In this document: piece after piece, positions 6,325 through 11,702 of the stretch
Position numbering within the stretch: position 1 is the first letter of the stretch
How the letters are laid out: each line of letters begins with the position of its first letter
Source: Thermoplasmata archaeon
GTDB taxonomy: Archaea; Thermoplasmatota; Thermoplasmata; Thermoplasmatales; Thermoplasmataceae
Length of the DNA stretch: 11,702 nt
NCBI GenBank assembly: GCA_021835185.1
Contig: JAKBQO010000034.1
Span: 1 to 11,702, forward strand
Direction of reading: 5' to 3'
Notes under the pieces: generated by a model
Seen by the model: the letters and a program-made list of their open reading frames with translations, nothing else
Told to the model about the DNA's origin: nothing
The model's database searches: none
Made by a program: the position numbers and the translations under genes

Positions 6325-8832
6325 TTATCCCACAGCTCCCATTTTTGACATTTCGAGTTTTACGAGCCTGTTCATTTCCACTGCAAACTCCATAGGAATT
6401 TCCTTCATGATATCATCCATAAACCCGAGAACGATCATAGATGAAGCTTCATCTTCGCTTAATCCCCTTGATCTCAGGTATGTAAGCTCATCTGTACCTA
6501 TCTTTCCCACAGTAGCTTCATGGCTGAATTCAGCAGTTGGCTCATATATCTCATCGTAGGGATATGTGTAGTTCTTGGAATCGCTGTTTATCAACAGGGC
6601 ATCACACTGTACATGGCTTTTAGCGCGCTTTGCACCTTCATTCATCCTTACAAGGCCCCTATAGGCGGTAAGCCCGTTATCAAGGCTGATAGATTTTGAT
6701 ACTATCCTGGATGTAGTATCCGGTGCCAGATGCAACGCTTTTCCTCCTGCATCCTTGAATGTGTCCTTAGTTGCAAGGGTTATCTGGAGATTTGATGTGG
6801 ATGCGCCCCTCCCCCTGAGGTATGATGATGGATATATCATGGTTACTTTGGATCCCAGTTCACCTGTTACCCAGTCCATATGTGCATTTTCATCAACCCA
6901 TGCCCTTTTGACGGGTAAATTATATACACTATCAGACCAGTTCTGTACACTTGTGTACTTTACATCAGAATTCTTCCTGGCGTATATTTCCACTATTGCA
7001 GTGTGCAATGAACTTGTGTTGTATTTCGGAGCAGTGCAGTTATGGACTGCGAATCCTTTTACCAGATAGGAATCGTCTGTTTCTACTTCCATATTGTATA
7101 CGATGTCATCATATACTTCGGCTTCCATTTTCTTTATGGGAACATAATAGTAGTTATCTTTATGCCTTACCCTGCTGAATTTCATATTCTCTGTATACTC
7201 TACGATGTATTGTTCATTTCTTTTTATGTTTCTGCCCAGTATTACATCATCTGAAGCTTTCCTTATCATTATGCTGGCAAATGTGTTATTTCTCGATAAC
7301 ATTTCCTGTAGCTGCAATGCAAGCACTTTGCTTGCTGTGCCAGCACGGATCATTTTTGATTTGCCCTTTTTAATGTATACGTTGCCATCCCCTTTCAGGT
7401 AATAATCGATCAATAGTTTCTGTTTTTCCGGTGGCAGTTTCATTATTTTTTCAGATAATGCCTTTTTGTCTGCATATTTTCCAGCGTTATTTAAGCAGAA
7501 GTCTATCAGTGTTTTTGAGTATGTGGATACTGTGTAATATTTTTTATCCGCTTTGAATATATTTGCCTGCTCGCCTTTAGCTTTTATTATATTATACAAT
7601 TCATATGCAATTTTTTCTTCTTTTTCTGATAAACCAAATGAGAAAGACATCTGATATAAATTCAGAGATTTATTGAATGATATTGAACCTTCTGCGGTAT
7701 AAAGGCCAAGAATTTTAAGCATGTCATCATCTATGGAAGCGTCATCTTCTGTTTCAACAGGCGATACATAAACGATAAAGTCTCCTTCGCTCAATTCATC
7801 CATTCTTCTGTATTCCGGTATGGCTTCCATCAGCTTTTTTGTTGATATTTCGTAATGCCCATCCCTTATTCTTGACGTTACATCCTCTTTCTTTATACTT
7901 AGAACTGGATGTTCTGATGTTGCCCTGAAAGCATTTCCAGGTGATAATGGTGTTATTTTATACATCAAGCCACTGTATGGGTGCACATATTTGCGTGTAA
8001 TCTTTCTTTGATTGCCGGTATTTGAGACTACTGAATCATCTGTCAATAGTTCATTTATTGGCACAAATTTATCGCCCTGACTGATTAATTCATCCTCAGG
8101 CAGGCAGCCTTCGATATAATGGACTTTTGCCCCTTCATCAGCTACAACTATAGTATGTTCAAACTGCCCACTCTGTTCACCATTCATTCTAAAATATGTC
8201 TGCAATGGCATATCTATTGTAACGTTTTTCGGGACATAAAGGAATGACCCTCCGGACCATACAGCACCATTTAAAGCTGCGAATTTATTATCACTGGGTG
8301 GAATAGCCCGGCAATAGTAATCTTTCACAAGGTCCGGATGCTCCTGTACAGCGGTATCAAGGTCGGTAAATATTACGCCTTTGTCTTCCCATTCCTTTCT
8401 CAGGCTCCCGTAAACGCCTTCACTGTCATACTGGGCAACAGACCCTGCAAGATATTTCTGCTCCATCTGTGGTATGCCGAGTTTATTGAATGTTTCCTTG
8501 ATTTTATCAGGCACGTCATCCCAGTTTTTTGCTTTGGTCTCTCCTGGCTTTGAGTAGTATGTCAGTTCATCAAAGTTTATTCCCGATAGGTCTGGCCCCC
8601 ATGTTGGCATGGGCTTTGAAAGGAAAATGTCAAGCGCTTTAAGCCTGCTCCTCCTCATCCAGTCAGGTTCATGCTTGATATCTGATATTTCTTCTACGGT
8701 CTTTCTATTCAAACCTGTTCCTGTTGAATAAACGGGATTTATTGTATCGTGGAATTCAAAATCTGACTTTTTGTTGTGCTTTAAACTTTCAGTAAGTTTT
8801 TCTATTTCTTCATCTTTATTGTAGTCTTCCAT
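6325..8832 (-). CDS. sufB: Fe-S cluster assembly protein SufB with in-frame intein
   Basis: SufB is the main scaffold subunit of the SufBC2D complex. The precursor has 835 residues from the ATG at 8832; removing the 356-residue intein leaves 479, the normal SufB length. The N-extein (1-242) ends in HYIEG and the C-extein resumes at CTAPKYNTSS, so the intein interrupts the conserved VEGCTAP site directly before its cysteine. The C-extein retains QCDALLI with Cys743, the position of a sulfur-relay cysteine in E. coli SufB, then EFSHEATVGKIG and the SufC-docking YLRSRGLSEDEA. The frame opens at a GTG at 8841, but GGAGTGAT ends 4 nt before the ATG at 8832, which I prefer. The stop of sufC lies 5 nt upstream, so translation is coupled. 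No SufS or SufE gene is nearby. Confidence 0.96.
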   Translation of the reverse strand: MEDYNKDEEIEKLTESLKHNKKSDFEFHDTINPVYSTGTGLNRKTVEEISDIKHEPDWMRRSRLKALDIFLSKPMPTWGPDLSGINFDELTYYSKPGETKAKNWDDVPDKIKETFNKLGIPQMEQKYLAGSVAQYDSEGVYGSLRKEWEDKGVIFTDLDTAVQEHPDLVKDYYCRAIPPSDNKFAALNGAVWSGGSFLYVPKNVTIDMPLQTYFRMNGEQSGQFEHTIVVADEGAKVHYIEGCLPEDELISQGDKFVPINELLTDDSVVSNTGNQRKITRKYVHPYSGLMYKITPLSPGNAFRATSEHPVLSIKKEDVTSRIRDGHYEISTKKLMEAIPEYRRMDELSEGDFIVYVSPVETEDDASIDDDMLKILGLYTAEGSISFNKSLNLYQMSFSFGLSEKEEKIAYELYNIIKAKGEQANIFKADKKYYTVSTYSKTLIDFCLNNAGKYADKKALSEKIMKLPPEKQKLLIDYYLKGDGNVYIKKGKSKMIRAGTASKVLALQLQEMLSRNNTFASIMIRKASDDVILGRNIKRNEQYIVEYTENMKFSRVRHKDNYYYVPIKKMEAEVYDDIVYNMEVETDDSYLVKGFAVHNCTAPKYNTSSLHTAIVEIYARKNSDVKYTSVQNWSDSVYNLPVKRAWVDENAHMDWVTGELGSKVTMIYPSSYLRGRGASTSNLQITLATKDTFKDAGGKALHLAPDTTSRIVSKSISLDNGLTAYRGLVRMNEGAKRAKSHVQCDALLINSDSKNYTYPYDEIYEPTAEFSHEATVGKIGTDELTYLRSRGLSEDEASSMIVLGFMDDIMKEIPMEFAVEMNRLVKLEMSKMGAVG
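7039..8106 (-). mobile_element. SufB intein with LAGLIDADG homing endonuclease
   Basis: A 356-residue protein-splicing element. Block A begins with Cys1 (CLPEDELISQGD). Block B is ATSEHPVLS with the TxxH pair at intein residues 63 and 66. The endonuclease has both LAGLIDADG motifs: LGLYTAEGS (acidic Glu at 139) and IDYYLKGDGN (acidic Asp at 240), so it may still cut. Block F is VYNMEVETDDSYLV, with Asn where Asp is common, and block G is GFAVHN ending in His355-Asn356, followed by Cys+1 of the C-extein. All residues needed for class 1 splicing are present except the block F Asp. Boundaries follow directly from conserved SufB sequence on both sides. A SufB intein is already known from Ferroplasma, so this is probably that element or a close relative. 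Confidence 0.95.
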
Positions 8833-8836
8833 TTTT

Positions 8837-8844
8837 ATCACTCC
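8837..8844 (-). promoter_or_regulatory. Shine-Dalgarno sequence of sufB, inside the sufC stop region
   Basis: The minus strand reads GGAGTGAT and is followed by AAAA and the ATG at 8832, the same 4-nt spacing as at sufD. It includes the sufC stop TGA (8840-8838), so ribosomes finishing sufC sit on the sufB initiation site. Confidence 0.7.
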
Positions 8845-9581
8845 TTTATCCAGTCGTATCCTTCATCTTCTATTCTATCGGATACTTTGTTATCACCATT
8901 CATTACTATTCTGCCATCTTTTAACACATGGACAAATTCAGGGATAATGTCCTTTAATATCCTCTGGTAATGTGTAATTATTAGAAATCCTACTTTCTGA
9001 TCATGCATTTTCTTGATTTCAGCTGATACAAGTTTCAGTGCATCCACATCTAGCCCGGAGTCAATTTCATCCAGTATTACTATTTTCGGCTTCAGTATAA
9101 CCATCTGTAGAACTTCAAAACGTTTTCTCTCTCCTCCGGAAAAGCCATCATTTATAGATCTTGATATAAAGGATTCGTCCATGTCAACATCTTTCATTAC
9201 AGTTTTGACCATATTAAAAAATTCCTTAAGTGGCATCTTTTCATCGGGATATAGATTATTATATGCCATTCTAAGAAAAGTAGATATTTTTACCCCACTT
9301 ATGCTAATTGGATTCTGAAAAGCCAGGAATAAGCCTGCCCTGGCACGTTCTTCCGGCGTGGCGTTTGTCATGTCCCTGCCATTTATCAGGATCTTTCCGC
9401 CTGTGATTTTATAGTTAGGATGCCCTATAAGTACCTCACCAAGGGTACTTTTGCCGGCCCCGTTAGGACCCATTAAAGCGTGAATTTCGCCTGAGTTAAT
9501 AGTAAGGTCAATACCCTTTAGTATTTCTTTGCCTTCTACTTCGGCTTTAAGATTTTCTATCTTGAGTGCCATATCTGTCAT
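8838..9581 (-). CDS. sufC: Fe-S cluster assembly ATPase SufC
   Basis: SufC is the cytosolic ABC-type ATPase whose dimerisation on SufB and SufD drives rearrangement of the scaffold during cluster assembly. The 247-residue length is typical. Motifs are Walker A GPNGAGKST at 38-46, Q-loop Gln89, the signature FSGGERKR at 147-154, Walker B IVILDE at 167-172 with catalytic Glu172, D-loop SGLD at 175-178 and H-loop His204 in IITHYQRIL. FSGGERKR and LDEIDSGLD are characteristic of SufC rather than transport ATPases. It is the first gene of the sufC-sufB-sufD operon. The ATG at 9581 has a TATA box about 26 bp upstream, so it is probably leaderless. Divergently upstream lies the SufR-like regulator, sharing a control region of about 100 bp. 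Confidence 0.97.
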   Translation of the reverse strand: MTDMALKIENLKAEVEGKEILKGIDLTINSGEIHALMGPNGAGKSTLGEVLIGHPNYKITGGKILINGRDMTNATPEERARAGLFLAFQNPISISGVKISTFLRMAYNNLYPDEKMPLKEFFNMVKTVMKDVDMDESFISRSINDGFSGGERKRFEVLQMVILKPKIVILDEIDSGLDVDALKLVSAEIKKMHDQKVGFLIITHYQRILKDIIPEFVHVLKDGRIVMNGDNKVSDRIEDEGYDWIKE

Positions 9582-9602
9582 TATAGATTCATTACAAATT
9601 GG

Positions 9603-9610
9603 TATTTAAA
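9603..9610 (-). promoter_or_regulatory. TATA box of the sufCBD operon
   Basis: The minus strand reads TTTAAATA, centred about 26 bp from the sufC ATG at 9581, giving a leaderless transcript. The BRE side faces the TAAAGTA repeats that start 15 bp further upstream. Confidence 0.65.
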
Positions 9611-9624
9611 CATTTTATTATGTA

Positions 9625-9650
9625 TAAAGTAACTAAAGTACATATAAGTA
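9625..9650. promoter_or_regulatory. Three phased TAA(A)GTA direct repeats between divergent promoters (candidate operator)
   Basis: TAAAGTA at 9625-9631, TAAAGTA at 9634-9640 and TAAGTA at 9645-9650 repeat with the GTA cores 9 and 10 bp apart, so they lie on nearly one face of the helix. The array lies between the sufC TATA box and the regulator gene, and its last unit overlaps one candidate TATA of the regulator. This suits an operator for the divergently encoded SufR-like protein. Repeats are seen; binding is inferred. Confidence 0.45.
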
Positions 9651-9664
9651 TAAATATTAAATTA
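9649..9664 (+). promoter_or_regulatory. TATA region of the SufR-like regulator gene
   Basis: Two overlapping candidates are TATAAATA at 9649-9656, giving a leader of about 8 nt, and TATTAAATTA at 9655-9664, giving a leaderless start at 9686. The first is the better consensus match; the second fits the spacing of other promoters here. Confidence 0.5.
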
Positions 9665-9685
9665 GAATATATATTTAGTGATTGT

Positions 9686-10345
9686 ATGGAAGTAATAGTT
9701 AATGATTATCTGGGCAATAGCAAAAGCACTATACTCAGTTCTCTACTATACGATGATAAAACACTCGATCAATTATCCGAGATTATGGGTATTAACAAAA
9801 ATGCAGTCCAGGAGCATATCTATTATCTTGAAACACATAATCTTGTTTCATCTTATTTTGTCAGGGCTAAAACCGGAAGGCCAAAAAAATATTATAAGTT
9901 AACAAAGAATGGAATGCAAATTTTCCCAAAACAGTATATCAATTTTTCATCTATGCTTTTAAAAGAGGTAGAGAGAGAACTGGGGACTGTAGGATTAAAT
10001 AAAATTCTCATGCGGATGGCAGAAGACATTATAAAGGAAGTTACATCGGATAACATGTCGCTAACATCACTGAACAGGGAAGAAAAACTTGAAAAAATAG
10101 GTGAATACGTTAATATTCTGAACAAGCTTGGTTATTATGCAAAGATGGAAGTGGATCATGACACAGTTAAAATCATCAGGCATAACTGTATTTTCTACGA
10201 ACTGGCAAAAAATAATAAAGACATGGTCTGTGGATCACTTGAAGGTTCAATGCTGCCTAACACTTCGAATGAAGGTTTCAAGCTAATTGAGAATTTTCCT
10301 GACGGGGACAATAAATGTGTTGTTGAAATTACACTTTCTCCATAA
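9686..10345 (+). CDS. SufR-like winged-helix transcriptional regulator with putative Fe-S cysteines
   Basis: A 219-residue predicted DNA-binding protein. Residues about 12-76 form a winged helix: helix-turn-helix TLDQLSEIMGINKNAVQEHI (26-45) and a wing with KTGRPKKYYKLT (62-73), the GRP-x-x-YxLT form common in SufR and related ArsR/DeoR-like proteins. The C-terminal domain carries C168 (RHNCIFYELA), C182 (DMVCGSLEG) and C211 (GDNKCVVEI), a C-x13-C-x28-C arrangement resembling the [4Fe-4S]-binding cysteines of cyanobacterial SufR. It is divergent from sufC, as sufR often is from suf operons, so autoregulation and suf control by cluster status are likely. The frame extends upstream to a TTG at 9599, but that would cross the promoter region; the ATG at 9686 is preferred. 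Cluster binding is inferred. Confidence 0.82.
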   Translation: MEVIVNDYLGNSKSTILSSLLYDDKTLDQLSEIMGINKNAVQEHIYYLETHNLVSSYFVRAKTGRPKKYYKLTKNGMQIFPKQYINFSSMLLKEVERELGTVGLNKILMRMAEDIIKEVTSDNMSLTSLNREEKLEKIGEYVNILNKLGYYAKMEVDHDTVKIIRHNCIFYELAKNNKDMVCGSLEGSMLPNTSNEGFKLIENFPDGDNKCVVEITLSP

Positions 10346-10387
10346 AAAAAATATAGAGTTTATAGAAGCTGGCAATATTGAAAAGGG

Positions 10388-10395
10388 TTAATATA
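10388..10395 (+). promoter_or_regulatory. TATA-like element of the Nre gene
   Basis: TTAATATA is centred about 27 bp before the ATG at 10419, again predicting a leaderless mRNA independent of the regulator gene that ends 73 bp upstream. Confidence 0.5.
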
Positions 10396-10418
10396 GTATT
10401 TAGAATTAATAAGGTTAT

Positions 10419-11648
10419 ATGGGAAAAAAGCTGGTTAAAATTCCACCATCGTTATGCGTAAAATGCCGCGGTGCAAAGATGCTATGCGGTCTTTCATATT
10501 GCCCTGTTTCTATTGTGGACAGGGTTAAAAAAGTTTATACATTCAATGGAAATTCAATTTCAGGTTCCTCACCGCCATCGCTCTTTGTTGGCAGGTATGG
10601 CTACCCAAAAATTAATATTTATCCGTCAACACCCCCTTTCTCCGGTGATACAGCCTATATGGAGGATGAGTCAAAATGGCTTTCCACAGATTTGAATGAG
10701 TTTCTCTCAAGCAGGCTTTCACTCTTAAGGGGTGGAATAAAAATTGAAGCAACAAAAGCTTCAGACCCGGACTACAGGCTCCAGGAAATCCAGATAAGCT
10801 CATTATCATCCAGGCCTGTGGATGTTGAGATGACTGTGGAAAAATCATTTAAAGATAATGTTGTGCTTGATGAAAATATAACGCCTATGGGGCCATCATC
10901 GCCACTGAAGAGCATTAAATTCGGGAATTACCATATAGATAACAGGATTGAAAAGATATACTATGATAAGGATCTGAAGGCAGGAAGTGGAATACTGAAG
11001 CTATATGAAAAGGGAATGGGAATTAATGGGATTTCCAAGGCACTCAGTTCAGGTTCCCTTGGAACAGGAAAAAAGAGAAGGATAGTGCCAACCAGATGGT
11101 CAATAACGGCTACGGATAAATCAATATCTGATAATTTAGTGGAAGAGATAAAGGATTACAGGGAAATAGATGAATTCGAAGTTTACATAAGGGAAACCTC
11201 AGGCAATTTATTTATAGCAATACTTGCACCGGGGCAGTGGATGTTTGAATGGGGCGAATCATGGTTCCCGGGAAGCACATGGAATAGTTTCGGGGATTCT
11301 GTTGAAGTCGAACTTGACTATGAAGGGTATTACGGAAGGAAGACATATCCGGGAATAGGCGGGTGTTATTATTCTTCCAGGCTTGCTGTTGCAGAGAAAT
11401 ACAGGGAAATCAAAAGAACCGGGTCAGCGATGCTCTGGAGGGAGATATATCCCGGTTTTAATATACCTGTAGGGGTCTGGTATGTAAGGGAAAATGTCAG
11501 GGAATTGCTTAAAGGAAAGCCGGAGAAGTTCGATAATATACAGGATGCAATAAAATATGTTGGAAAATTTACAAAGGTTGACATAAAGGCATGGAAAGCA
11601 AAATCAAACAATTTAAAATATCTTGTGTCCAGCCTTGATAATTACTGA
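10419..11648 (+). CDS. nreA: Nre-family archaeal DNA repair protein
   Basis: Archaeal Nre proteins (Nre_N and Nre_C domains) take part in DNA damage repair, and in Haloferax NreA acts with PCNA. The 409-residue length is normal. The N-terminal zinc-binding cluster is C13, C16, C23 and C28 (CVKCRGAKMLCGLSYCP). It is followed by the signature SPPSLFVGRYGYP at 51-63. The middle has GPSSPLKS, LKLYEKGMGINGISKALSSG and RIVPTRWSITATDKSIS; the C-terminal domain has WMFEWGESWFPGSTW and GGCYYSSRLAVAEKY. The last residues VSSLDNY resemble a degenerate PCNA-interacting motif, lacking the leading Gln. The ATG follows a TATA element at leaderless distance. The next frame starts 5 nt after the stop. The family is firm; the symbol is by analogy with the single nreA of other archaea. 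Confidence 0.93.
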   Translation: MGKKLVKIPPSLCVKCRGAKMLCGLSYCPVSIVDRVKKVYTFNGNSISGSSPPSLFVGRYGYPKINIYPSTPPFSGDTAYMEDESKWLSTDLNEFLSSRLSLLRGGIKIEATKASDPDYRLQEIQISSLSSRPVDVEMTVEKSFKDNVVLDENITPMGPSSPLKSIKFGNYHIDNRIEKIYYDKDLKAGSGILKLYEKGMGINGISKALSSGSLGTGKKRRIVPTRWSITATDKSISDNLVEEIKDYREIDEFEVYIRETSGNLFIAILAPGQWMFEWGESWFPGSTWNSFGDSVEVELDYEGYYGRKTYPGIGGCYYSSRLAVAEKYREIKRTGSAMLWREIYPGFNIPVGVWYVRENVRELLKGKPEKFDNIQDAIKYVGKFTKVDIKAWKAKSNNLKYLVSSLDNY

Positions 11649-11653
11649 TAAAT

Positions 11654-11702
11654 ATGCCGGATAATATAAAAATAATTGAAACCGCGGCAAAACATGCACT
11701 GG
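11654..11702 (+). CDS. Start of an unidentified gene downstream of nreA (partial)
   Basis: An ATG at 11654, 5 nt after the nreA stop, opens a frame that stays open to the window end: MPDNIKIIETAAKHAL. Sixteen residues are too few for a family call. The tight spacing on the same strand suggests an operon with nreA. It could be chance, but the position and the lack of any stop make a real start plausible. Confidence 0.5.
   Translation, partial: MPDNIKIIETAAKHAL

Noticed and set aside
6755..8553. Plus-strand reading frames opposite sufB (up to about 100 codons)
   Set aside because: They are antisense shadows of a strongly supported gene, with no family resemblance and no promoter placement.
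8833..8841. GTG start for SufB at 8841
   Set aside because: It overlaps the end of sufC and lies within GGAGTGAT, which is well spaced for the ATG at 8832.
9581..9592. Three-codon mini-ORF (ATG AAT CTA TAA) on the minus strand overlapping the sufC start as TAATG
   Set aside because: The sufC TATA box is only about 15 bp upstream of its ATG, so the transcript most likely starts after it. Probably chance.
9599..9685. N-terminal extension of the SufR-like protein from a TTG at 9599 (29 extra residues)
   Set aside because: It would place coding sequence over the regulator's own TATA elements and the phased repeats, uses a poor start codon, and the added residues do not look like part of a winged helix. 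The ATG at 9686 is better.
1..11702. CRISPR array, rRNA, riboswitch or replication origin
   Set aside because: No regularly spaced repeats, rRNA motifs or known riboswitch folds were recognised on either strand.

Overview
The window is AT-rich archaeal DNA and most likely comes from a Thermoplasmatales member close to Ferroplasma or Acidiplasma. Archaeal markers include SRP54, transcription factor S, an Nre-family repair protein, a tRNA-Ser without encoded CCA, and TATA boxes placed so close to start codons that most transcripts would be leaderless. The SufB gene carries an intein at the conserved Cys site; a SufB intein is known from Ferroplasma acidarmanus. That recollection and the overall protein character are the basis for the genus guess, which no search has confirmed.

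Layout. Positions 1-1437 (minus strand) hold the 5' three quarters of srp54 and, upstream of it, a complete TFS gene. From about 1560 the plus strand carries a YccU-type CoA-binding protein, a tRNA-Ser(CGA) and a short-chain dehydrogenase. A gap at 2832-3188 between convergent genes contains a decayed hairpin that looks like the right end of an IS200/IS605-type element. The minus strand from 3189 to 5012 encodes an APC-type amino-acid permease fused to two C-terminal CBS domains. Positions 5078-9581 (minus) form the operon sufC-sufB-sufD, with an in-frame 356-residue intein in sufB. A divergent plus-strand gene (9686-10345) encodes a winged-helix protein with a C-terminal three-cysteine pattern like the Fe-S regulator SufR. 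The plus strand then continues with an Nre-family DNA-repair protein (10419-11648) and the first 16 codons of another gene running off the end.

How the genes fit together. The central theme is Fe-S cluster assembly: SufC is the ATPase, SufB and SufD form the scaffold, and the divergent regulator probably senses cluster status and controls both directions through a roughly 100-bp intergenic region that holds three helically phased TAA(A)GTA repeats. SufB must also excise its intein to become functional, so the operon appears to have a transcriptional and a post-translational control point; the second is inference. The other genes are housekeeping (protein targeting, transcript cleavage, repair, transport).

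Translation signals divide cleanly. First genes of transcripts have a TATA element about 20-27 bp before the start codon and no room for a leader. The internal operon genes sufB and sufD have strong Shine-Dalgarno sequences ending 4 nt before an ATG, which moves both starts three codons downstream of the longest frames.
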